This document shows, piece after piece, positions 17,458-26,882 of a stretch of 64,000 nucleotides of DNA (the stretch's first letter is position 1; each line of letters starts with the position of its first letter). The position numbers were made by a program, and so were the translations under genes. The DNA is taken from assembly GCF_000283655.1 (NCBI RefSeq), contig NC_016622.1, forward strand, positions 1,438,501 through 1,502,500, read 5' to 3'. Origin of the DNA: Azospirillum lipoferum 4B (GTDB taxonomy: Bacteria; Pseudomonadota; Alphaproteobacteria; Azospirillales; Azospirillaceae). The notes under the pieces are model-generated. The model saw only the letters and a list, made by a program, of their open reading frames with translations. It did no database searches and was not told the DNA's origin.

Positions 17458-18620
17458 CCAGCGGCTTTAGACATTGACCGCTGCCCACGAGCGTGAGGCG
17501 ATTGAGCGAATGATTTCGGGTGCCTGGGCGAGAGCGTTCCACGCCTCGCAGCAGGCCTCGACGATGGCGGCATAGGAATCGAAGACGCGATGGCTGAGGT
17601 GGTTCTGTCGCAGGAACTGCCAGATGTTTTCGACCGGATTGAGTTCCGGGCAATAGGGCGGGAGATGCAGAAGGCTGATGTTTTCGGGCACGACCAGCTT
17701 GTCGCCCGGCTGGTGCCAGCCTGCGCCGTCGAGGATGAGCACCGCATGGTGGCCGTCGCTCACTTGGCCGCTGATCTCGGCCATGTGCAGGGTCATTGCC
17801 GCGGCGTTGGCCTTGGGCAGGACCAAGGCCGCGGCGGCGCCACGGCTCGGGCAGACGGCGCCGAACAGGTAGGCCCAGCTATGGCGCTGGTCGCGGGGCG
17901 CGCGTGGCCGGCTGCCCTTGGCGGCCCACACCCGGGTCAGGGTCCCTTGCTGGCCGACCCGGGCTTCGTCCTGCCACCAGAGCTCCAGCGGCTTGCCGCG
18001 GGCGGTGTCGGGGAGGGCGCCGGCAACCAGAGCGGCAAAGTTTTTTTGTGAGCCTCGAGCGCCTCGCCATCCTGCTGAGGATGCTGGGGGCGCACCGACA
18101 GGCGACGGAACCCCAGACGGCGCAACAGCCCGCCAACGCTGCGCTCGGCCAGCACCACGCCGAACCGGCGCTCGATCTTGCGGGCCAGATCGCACCGCCG
18201 CCACCGAACCACGCCATCCTCGGCGAGGTCCGGACCGGAGCGGACCCAGGACGCCACCTCCGCTTCCTGCTCCGCCGACAGCTTCGGCTTGGCTCCCGGT
18301 GCCTTACGATCCCGCAGCCCCGCCACGCCTTGGGCGTTGTAGCGGTGAACCCAATCCCGCAACGTTTGCCGATCCATCCCGCAAGACCGCGCGGCGTCCT
18401 CGCGAGATCGCCCCTCCAAAACCAGAGCTAGGGCGAGAAGGCGCCGCGCTACATCCGGATCGCCAAAACGCACCGCCCGCTGGCGCAACTCCGCTGAACT
18501 CAGCTCCAGCCGCGTGATCGCAATCGCCGCCATACCCGCCTCCTTCCGAGAGCTGGCAGCGAATCACAGGGCGGACCAAAAGGGAATCCACCGTGACGAG
18601 TCACACTTCAAAGCCGCTGG
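17458..18620 (-). mobile_element. IS630-family insertion sequence
   Basis: A complete element of about 1163 bases. Terminal inverted repeats are CCAGCGGCTTT at 17458-17468 and AAAGCCGCTGG at 18610-18620, each directly flanked by TA, matching the TA target duplication of IS630/Tc1-mariner elements. The similarity of the ends extends two or three bases into the flanks, so the exact boundary could differ by that much. It carries one transposase read in two frames. It lies 107 bases upstream of the copper-protein start and is transcribed toward it. Confidence 0.88.
17467..18533 (-). CDS. IS630-family transposase (two frames, -1 frameshift)
   Basis: DDE transposase made by programmed frameshifting. 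The first frame starts at ATG 18533 and gives a helix-turn-helix DNA-binding region (LALALVLEGRSREDAARSCG, then DRQTLRDWVHRYN). Unshifted, it runs to 17937. At 18047-18041 (minus strand) there is A7 followed by C; a -1 slip moves from ...AHKKT to ...KKNFAAL and joins the catalytic frame, giving about 355 residues. Catalytic residues follow in the usual order: WWQDEARV (Asp), LILDGAGWH (Asp) and ELNPVENIW (Glu). All are intact, so the element may be active. The slip direction fits the frames exactly; that it is used in the cell is inferred from the family. Confidence 0.87.
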
Positions 18621-18704
18621 TATAAGAGTTTTCCCGAGCATGGAACTGCAACACAGCGCGCATATATTCGCGCTCACCCGAAACTACCCACCTCCGTCGT
18701 GACC

Positions 18705-18914
18705 ATGTCCGCCTCCGCCCGTCCGGCCAACACCCCGCACACCGCGACCCGCCAGCTGCATTGCGCCTGCTGCGGCCGTCCATTCGTCCGTCCGTCGACG
18801 CGGGGGCCGGCACCGCTCTATTGCTCGGTGGATTGCCAGAAGCAGATGCGTGTCCGCTCGCGGGTGTGGAGCCAGCGCGACGATGCTCCGTTCGGCCTGC
18901 GGCGCGCGTCCTAG
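18705..18914 (+). CDS. Small zinc-ribbon-like hypothetical protein
   Basis: About 69 residues from ATG 18705 (a GTG two codons earlier is possible). The centre has HCACCGRPF, a gap of about 17 residues and LYCSVDCQKQ, a CxxC...CxxxC pattern typical of short treble-clef or MYM/FCS-type zinc fingers, with a basic tail (MRVRSRVWSQRD). It lies just outside the insertion sequence and ends 12 bases before the convergent pbpC stop. No named function; possibly nucleic-acid or protein binding. Confidence 0.5.
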   Translation: MSASARPANTPHTATRQLHCACCGRPFVRPSTRGPAPLYCSVDCQKQMRVRSRVWSQRDDAPFGLRRAS

Positions 18915-18926
18915 AACTTTCGATTT

Positions 18927-21008
18927 TCAGCGGATTTCGACGGTCGCGCTGTCGCTGTGGCCGTCCGCGTCGAGCACGGTGACGCGAACCAGCCCCGGCC
19001 CGTCCGGCCGCCAAACCACCTCGCGCGCGATGGGCGAGTGGGCGATGCGACGACCGTCGATCAGCCAGGACAGCGGCCGCCGCCCGCCGGTGGCGGTCAG
19101 AGTCATCGGCTCCCCCTTTCCGTCCGGCCCCAGCGCTTCCAGCACCATGTCGCTGACCGGGAAGGTCAGGCGCAGCCGGTCGGCCTGGCGCGGCCCGGCA
19201 ATCTCGACATCGCCGGGCCGCAGGCGCCGCAGGAGTTCCGGCGGAGTCTCGTTGCGGACCGGGCCGGCGGGCCGGCCGCGGTCGGCCGGAAGCCGGTCGA
19301 AGACCTCGAACAGCAGCGGTGCCGCGGTGTTGCGGCCGTAATGGTCGGGACTGGGGGTGCCGTCCGGGCGGCCGACCCACACCCCGACCGTATAGCGCCC
19401 GGTCACGCCGAAGGCCCAGGCGTCGCGAAAGCCATAGCTGGTGCCGGTCTTCAGCGCCACCGGCCCACTGCCGCGCAGCTCCTGCGCCTGCACCACGCCC
19501 GGCGGCGGCGGCGAGCCTTCCAGGATCGCCCGAACCTGCTGCGCCGCAGTCGCCGACAGCAACCGATGTTCCGCCCCACCCGGCTCGTCGGTCCTGGTCC
19601 GCAGCGGCGCAACCAGCCCGTCGCGGGCAAGCCCACTGTAGAGCGCCGTCATGCCCCACAAGCTGATCGACGCCCCGCCCAGGGCCACCGGCAGGCCCGG
19701 CAGCGCCGTGCCATGGGGCAGCACCAGCCTTGTACCGGCCCGCCGCAACGCGTCGGCGAAGCGCAGCGGCCCCACCCGGTCGAGCACCAGAACCGCCGGC
19801 ACATTGAGCGAGCGTTGCAGCGCTTCCATCACCGTCAGGTCGCCGGTGAAGCTGCGGTCGAAATTGCGTGGCGCCCAGTCGCCGAAGCGGGTGGACACGT
19901 CGGCGATCTGGGTCAGCGGGTGGATGATGCCGTCGTCGAAACCCAGCCCGTAGATGAAGGGCTTCAGCGCCGATCCCGGCGAGCGCACCGCCCGCACCAT
20001 GTCGATGGGTCCCTGCCGCGTCTCGTCCAGAGCATTGGGACTGCCGAGATAGGCCAGGACCGAGCGGTCGCGGTTGTCCACCACCAGCACCGCCAGCCCG
20101 GCCTGCGGATTCAGCGTCTCCGCGGCCCGGCGGCCAAGCGCCTCGACCGCCTGTTGCAGCGTGCCGTCGATGGTGGTGGCGATCACCGCCCGGCCGGGAT
20201 CGGCGCTGCGCAGCCGGTCGGCAAGATGCGGGGCCGAGGCCGGCAGGGATAGCCGCACAGACGGCACCGGCAGCGACTTCGCCTCCGCCACCGCCTTGGG
20301 CGACAACGCGCTGGCCTCCGCCACCCGGTCCAGCACCTTGTCGCGCGCCGCCTGCGCCCGCTCCGGATAGCGGTCCGGCCGCAGCCGCGAGGGCGATTGC
20401 GGCAGGGAGACCAGCAGCGCGGCCTCCGCCGCGTCCAACTCCACCGGCGGTTTGCCCAGCAGCATCAGGGAGGCCGCGCGAATCCCCTCGATGTTGCCGC
20501 CATAGGGGGCGAGCGTCAGATACATGCCGAGGATGTCGCGCTTGCTGAACCGCCATTCCAACTGCGCCGCCCGGGCCGCCTCGATCAGCTTGGCGGTAAA
20601 GGTGCGCGGTCGCGGCTCCAGCAGGCGGGCGACCTGCATGGTGATGGTGGAGGCGCCGGAAACCACCCGCCCCGCCCCCAGATTCTGCGCGGTCGCCCGC
20701 AGCACCGCCAGCGGATCGACACCGGCATGGCTTTCGAACCGCCGGTCCTCATAGGCCAGCAGCAGCTCGACGAACAAAGGCGACACGTCCTCGACCGTCG
20801 CCGGCAGACGCCACGCGCCGGCCGCATTGGTGAAGACGCGCAGCGGCTGGCCCCTGCGGTCGGTGACGATCACCGACAGGTCGGCCAACCGGTCCAGCGG
20901 CGGCGGGAACAGCCGGTCGAGCGCCAGCGCCGCACCAAGCAGGGCGGCGGCGCCGGCTGCCGCCATACCCGTCCGTCTGACCCAATGCTGGCGAAACCAC
21001 CTCCGCAA
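18927..21008 (-). CDS. pbpC: Penicillin-binding protein 1C (bifunctional)
   Basis: Class A-type peptidoglycan synthase homologue in the inner membrane. N-terminal anchor at about residues 13-32. The GT51 glycosyltransferase domain has EDRRFESHAGVDP at 87-99 and GASTITMQVARL. The transpeptidase-like domain has SALK (346-349, nucleophile Ser346), SLN (400-402) and KTGTS (520-524). The C-terminal PBP1C-specific domain follows from about 600. It starts at TTG 21008 three bases after the A2M stop; GGAG lies six bases before it inside the end of that gene, so translation is likely coupled. In E. coli the partner PBP1C/YfhM pair is thought to link cell-wall repair with trapping of invading proteases; the same pairing is seen here. 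Confidence 0.95.
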   Translation of the reverse strand: MRRWFRQHWVRRTGMAAAGAAALLGAALALDRLFPPPLDRLADLSVIVTDRRGQPLRVFTNAAGAWRLPATVEDVSPLFVELLLAYEDRRFESHAGVDPLAVLRATAQNLGAGRVVSGASTITMQVARLLEPRPRTFTAKLIEAARAAQLEWRFSKRDILGMYLTLAPYGGNIEGIRAASLMLLGKPPVELDAAEAALLVSLPQSPSRLRPDRYPERAQAARDKVLDRVAEASALSPKAVAEAKSLPVPSVRLSLPASAPHLADRLRSADPGRAVIATTIDGTLQQAVEALGRRAAETLNPQAGLAVLVVDNRDRSVLAYLGSPNALDETRQGPIDMVRAVRSPGSALKPFIYGLGFDDGIIHPLTQIADVSTRFGDWAPRNFDRSFTGDLTVMEALQRSLNVPAVLVLDRVGPLRFADALRRAGTRLVLPHGTALPGLPVALGGASISLWGMTALYSGLARDGLVAPLRTRTDEPGGAEHRLLSATAAQQVRAILEGSPPPPGVVQAQELRGSGPVALKTGTSYGFRDAWAFGVTGRYTVGVWVGRPDGTPSPDHYGRNTAAPLLFEVFDRLPADRGRPAGPVRNETPPELLRRLRPGDVEIAGPRQADRLRLTFPVSDMVLEALGPDGKGEPMTLTATGGRRPLSWLIDGRRIAHSPIAREVVWRPDGPGLVRVTVLDADGHSDSATVEIR

Positions 21009-21011
21009 TCG

Positions 21012-24000
21012 TCACTCCGCCGGATGGACCGTGATCCGCCCGGTGGTCTGGCGAGCGAAGAAGCGCGGCTTGTACATGTCCTCCATGGTCGCTCCCGGCA
21101 GCTCGTAGGTGCCGGGGGTGATGGCGCGGACGATGAAGGCCAGCTTGAAGGTCTGCTGATCCTCCGTCAGGTCCACCGCGGCGACATAGCGGTCGTCGCG
21201 CGCCTCGGTCGTGCGGGTGTAGCTGAGCTCGCCCAGCCACTGCATCTCCTCCGGCGTGCCGCCGCCCAGCTTGGCGTTCTCGATCTCCCAGCCGGCGGGC
21301 AGCGCGTGGGTCACGATCCCCTGGTGGAACAGCTTGGTGTTCGCCTCGCCCTCCAGCACGATGACAAAGACGTCGTTCTGCCTGATGCTGTCGAGGTTCA
21401 ACACCTCGCCCTTGCGGGTAAAGAAGTTGCGCTTGATGCGCAGCCCCTCGCGCGCCGCCGGCTGCGGCGCCACCGGCACGCCGGACAGCGACACCGCCTG
21501 CCACACCGCCGCCTTGCCCGAGTTGGCGACCGGGATGCCGGCCTTCAGCTGTGTCAGAGTCGGAGTCAGGTCGACCCGCGCGCCGTCGCGCCGGGTGCCG
21601 CCCAGCGTCACCTCCACCTTGGCCGGCGCGCTGCGCAGCAGCGCGTCGGCGGCCAGCACCGACCACGCCTTTTCCTGCGTGTTGGTGCGGTTGGCGGCGG
21701 TGGCGGAGGCAGGAAGCCGGTCGATCAGGGCCGGAATGCGGTTGCCGGCCATGTTGACCTCGGTCATCAGCGCCACCAGCGCCGCGGCGTCGCGGACGGT
21801 GGAGCCGTAATCGACATGCCAGTCCTCGCGCGCCAGATGGCCGACCGCGCTGTCGAAGGCGCTGGCCGCCCGCTCCTGGTCGCCCATGCGGGCCAGCGCC
21901 GCCCCGAGCTGCCCCTTGGCGAGCGGAGTCGGCAGCTTCTCCAGCGCGGTGTCGTGCAGGTAGCGCGCCGGTCCCGGCAGCGACACCCCGGCCAGCGCCA
22001 GCGTGTGCAGGGCATAGGCGCGCACCGTCAGATCCGCCGGCTCCGTCGCGCTGGCGATGGCGCGCTGGCGCAGCCAGGACAGCGCGTCGGTCAGCGGCTT
22101 GTCCGGCACCGCCTCGCCCTTCTGCTTGGCGCGGATCAGGAACTCGGTGGCATAGGCGGTCAGCCAGCCGTCGGCCTCGTCCTGGGCGCCCCACAGACCG
22201 AAGGCGCCGTCGAAGCGCTGCTTGTCCAGCGTGCGGGAGATCGCCTGCTGGACCCGCGCTTCCAGCCCGTCGTCCGGCTTGCGGTCCTTGCCCAGCGCCA
22301 GTTCCACGTCGCGCACCACCAGCAGCGGCAGGGCGCGGCTGACGGTCTGCTCCAGGCAACCGAACGGATAGCGGTCGAGTGCCCGCAGGATGCCGCCGAC
22401 ATCGAAGGGCGGCGCCGTGGTGAAGCTGGCCGACCAGTTGGTCGTCCCCGGCAGATAGGTGGCAAGCTCCGCCCCGTCGAAACGGACGCTCTCGCCGGGT
22501 GCGATCTGGCGGGTGACGAACTGGGTCTCGACCGCGCGGGCCGGGCGCACGGTGATGCCGTACTCGTGGCTCAGCGCCAGAGTCTCCGGCCCCTTCACCG
22601 CGACGGCGACATGGCCGATGCCGGCGGCGACGCCCTTCAGCGGCACCACCAGGGTCTTGCGCTCGCCCTTCGCCAGCGGGACCGACAGGTTGCCGCCCTC
22701 CACTGACACCGCATCGCGGGCAGTGACCGCCACCTCATAGGTGCCGGCCGCCGCCTCCACATTGTGCAGCGACAGCGTCACCCGGCTGTCGTCGCCGGGG
22801 GCGAGGAATCGCGGCAGGATGGCGTCGGCGACCAGCGGATCGCGCACCGTCACCGGCCCGGCGGCGGAGCCGACCCGGCCACGGCTGTAGGCCACCGCCA
22901 TCAGTCGAAGCTCGCCGTTGAAGTCGGGTACGTCGAAGCCGATGCGGGCGGTGCCGTCGGCGCCGACCTTCACCGGCCCCTGGAACAGCGAGACCACGGT
23001 GAAGGGCACCACCGGCAGACCGGCGCCGCTGGAATCGCCGCCCTGGCGCATCGCGCCATAGGGGCCGTCGAGCGGGTCGATCAGCCGGCCGTAATCGTCG
23101 CGGATGTCCAGACCCAGTCGGCGCTTGCCGAAATAATGCTTCTCCGGCTGCGGGCTGGCGAAGTCGGTCAGCCGCAGGATGCCCTCGTCCACCGCGGCCA
23201 ACGTGACATAGGTGTCCTCCATCGACCCGCCATCGGCGGCGGCCACCTTCACCCCGACCTCCAACCGGCTGAGCGGGCGGATCACCTGCGGCGCGTCCAG
23301 CGTGACTGCCAGCGTGCGGACCGACGGATCGACGCCGACCCAGGCGACGCCCATGGCACGCACCGGCTGACGCTCCCGCCCCTTGACCGGCGGACGGTAG
23401 GCGGTGGCGGTGACATAGGCGCCGGGACCCCAGGCGGCATCGACCGGGATCTCCACCGTCGTGCCCTCGGCCGGAACCGAGATGGTGCGCACGTCAAAGA
23501 TGCGGTCGGTCGCCACCGTCACCAGCAGCTCGCCGGCGAAGGGCGGAGCGACGCGGATGCGGGCGGTCTCGCCGGGTTTGTAGGACTGCTTGTCGGTGGA
23601 GACCTCCAGCTTGTCCGGAATGTCAGCGGTCTCGTCGCCGCTCGCCCAGCCGGAATAGAAGCGGTAGGAGCTGGCGACGCCCGCCGCCTTGTCCGTCACC
23701 TCCAGCCGATAGCGGCCGAACTCGCGCTTGCCCAGCGTCACCTGTGCCGGCTTGTCGGCGGCGACGTCGACGGTGCCGGACGCCAGCGGCACGTCGCGCA
23801 CGGTGGCGTTGTAGCTGTAGCGGCCGTCGCGGCGGAACCAGACGAAGGAGACCCGCTCCTCCACCAGATCCCACCTGATGCCGGGCTTGGCGATGGCGCT
23901 GCCGTCAGGCGCTACGGCGACGAGGTCGAAGGCGGCCTCCGCTCCCTCGCCGATGCGGCCATCGGAGAAGCGCGGGCGCAGGCCCAGCGCATGGGTCTTC

Positions 24001-26228
24001 GGACGAACCGGCACGCTCACCGACTTGTGGACCGGACGCCCGCCCGGCTCCGACAGGGTGACGCGGATGTCGGCCCGCAGCGGCTTGCTGGTGTCCGGCA
24101 CCTCCGGCAGCGTCACCGCGATGCGCGACACGCCCTGCTCGTTGGTGGTCGGGAACTCCAACGGGTCGAGCCGCTCGGTCGGGTTGTCCTGCACCCGGCC
24201 GAACCGGTAGTCCTTGAAGGCCGGATAGGGCAACGGGTCGGTCTTCAGCGCCACCTCGGCGGTGCCGTCCAGCCCGGCGGCCGGCGGACCGTAGAGGAAA
24301 CGGCCCTGCGCCGTCACCTCGAAGGGCTGGCCCGGCACCAGGATCGGCGCGCCGGCGGTCAGGTCGAGCGCCAGCTTGATCGGCACGAAATCCTCGACCT
24401 GGAACTCGCCACGGCCGATCGGCTCGCCCTTCGGATCGCTGTAGACCAGCACCTCCCAGCCGCCGAGCGGCGCGGTGCGGGTCAGCGTCAGCGGCAGGAA
24501 GAAGCCGCCGGCCTCCCGGCCCTTGAGGGCACCGCTGAAATATTCGGTGCCGCTGGGACGCAGCACCTTCACGGTCAGCGGGAAGTTGTCGACCGCCTCC
24601 GTCTTGTCGTCGCGCAGCAGGATCGACAGATTCACCGTCTCGCCCTGGCGGTAGACGCCGCGGTCGCTGTAGACGAAGGCGTCCATCGGCCCCGGCGCCT
24701 GACGCCCGCCGACACCGCGGTCGCTGAGGTCGAAGGCGGCGCCGGTCAGATCCTGCATGGCGAAATCGGTGCCGAGATAGGCCATCACCATCTCGGGCGC
24801 GTTGCCGCCGGTCTTCAGCAGGCCGGGCGCAAAGCGGGCACGGCCGAACTCGTCGGTCCTGGCGCGGGCCAATTCGGCGTTGTTGCGGGCGATCAGAGCC
24901 ACATCCACTCCCGGCAGCGGCTTGGCCGAGCCGAAGGAGCGGGCGAAGACGGTCAGCCCATCGGCACCGCGGAAGCTGGTCAGGCCGATGTCGGACAGCA
25001 GGACCCACTGGGTCGCCAGCGCCTCCCAACGGTCGGACTCCTCAACGTCATGCGGACGGGCGGTGACGACATAGAGGCCGGCCTTCGGGTCGTCGCCCAC
25101 CGCCTGCCGGAACGGAATGGCGGCGGTGACGTCGCGGTTGCGCTCCCCCTTAACATCCAGCGAGCCGGACCACACCAGTTCGCCATTCTCCTGGGCCAGC
25201 CGGTCGGCGGCATAGCCGGTCAGTTCGCTGAAGAGGCTGGCGTCATACTTGTTGGACACCAGCGCACGGTCGGCGATTCGGTAGACCGAGACGTCGAGCC
25301 GGTCGGTGTTGACGCTGACCACCGGGATGCCGTCGGCACCCTTGCGCGGCAGGATATAGGCGGAGCCGCGGAAGGCGGCCATCGACGGCCGGTCGGGCAC
25401 GCGCACGCGCTGGATCTCGTCGGCCTTGAGCGTCACGCCGTCCTCGCCGGGCAGGCCCTGGCGCAGGGTGACGGTATAGCCATTGCCGTGGGTGACGCCG
25501 CGCAGGCACAGACTGTTCTCCCGCGCTTCGAGCGCTGTCTTGGTCGACGGCTCCACCCGGACGTAATCATCGAAACGCACGCCCTGCTTACCGCTCAGCC
25601 GGTCGGAGAACTGGAAGCAGACGCGCGGGCTGCTGCCCTCGGCGTTGACGGTGACGCCGGTCATCGCCAGCCCGGCCTTGCGGCGCATGGCGACGAACCG
25701 CTCCTCCAGCTTCGGCGCCTGGGTGTCGAGGGTGGCCGCCTCCAGCTTCGGCGCCAACTGGCGGATGGCGTTCAGCGCCTTCACCGCCTCGTCCGGCTTG
25801 CCGAAGGCCTCGTCCATCAGGGTGGCGATGCGCCAGAGGATGGCGACGCGTTCCTCGTCCTTCGGGTTGAACTGGCCGGCCATGACGGCGCTCTGCAGCG
25901 CGCGGTCCTTGTTGGGCGGAGTCGCCGCCATCCAGGCGCCACTCAGCTCCAGCCAGACCGATGGCGAGCCGCCGCCCTGGGTGATGGTCTTCTCATAGGC
26001 CTGGATGGCGCCGGCCATGTCCTTGCGGTCGCGGGCGGCGCGCGCCTGCTTCAGCAGGTCGGCGATCACCTGCGGCTTCGGCTGCGGCGGCGATTTCAGC
26101 AGCAGCCCGTTGGCATAGGCGGTGGCATCGGACAGCGCCCCCGGCGGCGTGTAGTCGGCGCGGACCGGGGTGCCTAGGAAGGCCATCACCACGAGGACCC
26201 AGAGCAGCGTCAAAAGCCGTGCCATCAT
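21012..26228 (-). CDS. yfhM: Bacterial alpha-2-macroglobulin
   Basis: A 1738-residue periplasmic protease-trapping protein. It begins with a Sec signal (LLTLLWVLVVMAFLGTPVRA) without a Cys after it, so unlike the E. coli protein it is secreted to the periplasm rather than lipidated. A TPR-like helical stretch at about 50-190 precedes the MG domains; the bait region is in the middle. The thioester motif CLEQ is intact, Cys1291 to Gln1294, followed by the helical thioester domain (GLWGAQDEADGWLTAYATEFL). It is directly upstream of pbpC, the well-known operon partner. The start could also be the second Met; nothing separates them. Confidence 0.95.
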   Translation of the reverse strand: MMARLLTLLWVLVVMAFLGTPVRADYTPPGALSDATAYANGLLLKSPPQPKPQVIADLLKQARAARDRKDMAGAIQAYEKTITQGGGSPSVWLELSGAWMAATPPNKDRALQSAVMAGQFNPKDEERVAILWRIATLMDEAFGKPDEAVKALNAIRQLAPKLEAATLDTQAPKLEERFVAMRRKAGLAMTGVTVNAEGSSPRVCFQFSDRLSGKQGVRFDDYVRVEPSTKTALEARENSLCLRGVTHGNGYTVTLRQGLPGEDGVTLKADEIQRVRVPDRPSMAAFRGSAYILPRKGADGIPVVSVNTDRLDVSVYRIADRALVSNKYDASLFSELTGYAADRLAQENGELVWSGSLDVKGERNRDVTAAIPFRQAVGDDPKAGLYVVTARPHDVEESDRWEALATQWVLLSDIGLTSFRGADGLTVFARSFGSAKPLPGVDVALIARNNAELARARTDEFGRARFAPGLLKTGGNAPEMVMAYLGTDFAMQDLTGAAFDLSDRGVGGRQAPGPMDAFVYSDRGVYRQGETVNLSILLRDDKTEAVDNFPLTVKVLRPSGTEYFSGALKGREAGGFFLPLTLTRTAPLGGWEVLVYSDPKGEPIGRGEFQVEDFVPIKLALDLTAGAPILVPGQPFEVTAQGRFLYGPPAAGLDGTAEVALKTDPLPYPAFKDYRFGRVQDNPTERLDPLEFPTTNEQGVSRIAVTLPEVPDTSKPLRADIRVTLSEPGGRPVHKSVSVPVRPKTHALGLRPRFSDGRIGEGAEAAFDLVAVAPDGSAIAKPGIRWDLVEERVSFVWFRRDGRYSYNATVRDVPLASGTVDVAADKPAQVTLGKREFGRYRLEVTDKAAGVASSYRFYSGWASGDETADIPDKLEVSTDKQSYKPGETARIRVAPPFAGELLVTVATDRIFDVRTISVPAEGTTVEIPVDAAWGPGAYVTATAYRPPVKGRERQPVRAMGVAWVGVDPSVRTLAVTLDAPQVIRPLSRLEVGVKVAAADGGSMEDTYVTLAAVDEGILRLTDFASPQPEKHYFGKRRLGLDIRDDYGRLIDPLDGPYGAMRQGGDSSGAGLPVVPFTVVSLFQGPVKVGADGTARIGFDVPDFNGELRLMAVAYSRGRVGSAAGPVTVRDPLVADAILPRFLAPGDDSRVTLSLHNVEAAAGTYEVAVTARDAVSVEGGNLSVPLAKGERKTLVVPLKGVAAGIGHVAVAVKGPETLALSHEYGITVRPARAVETQFVTRQIAPGESVRFDGAELATYLPGTTNWSASFTTAPPFDVGGILRALDRYPFGCLEQTVSRALPLLVVRDVELALGKDRKPDDGLEARVQQAISRTLDKQRFDGAFGLWGAQDEADGWLTAYATEFLIRAKQKGEAVPDKPLTDALSWLRQRAIASATEPADLTVRAYALHTLALAGVSLPGPARYLHDTALEKLPTPLAKGQLGAALARMGDQERAASAFDSAVGHLAREDWHVDYGSTVRDAAALVALMTEVNMAGNRIPALIDRLPASATAANRTNTQEKAWSVLAADALLRSAPAKVEVTLGGTRRDGARVDLTPTLTQLKAGIPVANSGKAAVWQAVSLSGVPVAPQPAAREGLRIKRNFFTRKGEVLNLDSIRQNDVFVIVLEGEANTKLFHQGIVTHALPAGWEIENAKLGGGTPEEMQWLGELSYTRTTEARDDRYVAAVDLTEDQQTFKLAFIVRAITPGTYELPGATMEDMYKPRFFARQTTGRITVHPAE

Positions 26229-26404
26229 GTCGCCTTACCACCGGAAACGGGATGCTGCGTTTATAACGCCGATAATCGGATGCTGGCGATATGGCGAACC
26301 GCCGATTCACCGTTCGTCCGTCGGGTGAACTCGCGGCGCTTGTTCGTATGCGGCGGATCGGGTAACGATCCCTACCATCTGATCTGCGAGACGGTCGCAA
26401 CGGG

Positions 26405-26833
26405 ATGCTGGCTTATTGCCGCGGACTGCAGGAACGGTGGGGGCTGGCGCTTGCACTCGCGCTGGCGCTGAGCCTTTTCGTCCGCATCGCCGCTCCCGCT
26501 GCCGGTGCCGCCGACCGCGACGGCTATGTCGCCATCTGCACCGGCGGCGAAATCGTCTATCTCCCGGTCGACCGGGACGGCGTTCCCCTGCGGGACAGCG
26601 CTCCCCTGACGGATGCCGACGGCACCGACACGCAAAAGCTTTCTCCGCTGCATCTGCCTTGCAGCTGGCTCGGTCACTATGTCGCGCTGCTGCCGGCCAT
26701 TCAGATGCCGGTCATGCCGCTTGCGATCCTGCTGTCCGCGGAGCTGCCGAAGCCCGACGGGCTCCCTCATCCCAAGGAGCGGAAGCCCTTCCAGTCCCAG
26801 GCCCCGCCATCCGGTCGTCAGCCGAAGCACTGA
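26405..26833 (+). CDS. Small exported protein, DUF2946-like
   Basis: 142 residues with an N-terminal hydrophobic helix (LALALALALSLFVRIAAPAAG), a short beta-rich region containing two Cys (AICTGG, HLPCSWLGHY), a second hydrophobic stretch (PAIQMPVMPLAILLSAELP) and a Pro-rich tail. The overall plan, including the C...PCSWLG element, resembles DUF2946-type proteins that are often found beside copper or iron transport genes, but I cannot confirm membership. It is 49 bases upstream of the PepSY gene on the same strand and is probably co-transcribed. Confidence 0.55.
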   Translation: MLAYCRGLQERWGLALALALALSLFVRIAAPAAGAADRDGYVAICTGGEIVYLPVDRDGVPLRDSAPLTDADGTDTQKLSPLHLPCSWLGHYVALLPAIQMPVMPLAILLSAELPKPDGLPHPKERKPFQSQAPPSGRQPKH

Positions 26834-26882
26834 ACAGCCCGAATTCCGGGCGTATCGCACTGCGACGACCGAATGGAAAATC

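Noticed and set aside
17467-18533. Transposase as a broken pseudogene
   Set aside because: The break falls on an A7C slippery site and the -1 slip restores one intact protein, so frameshifting is the better explanation.
20397-26177. Two very long plus-strand frames opposite pbpC and A2M
   Set aside because: Their residues are Arg/Gly/Ala/Gln-rich with no domain pattern; pbpC and A2M on the minus strand show intact motifs.
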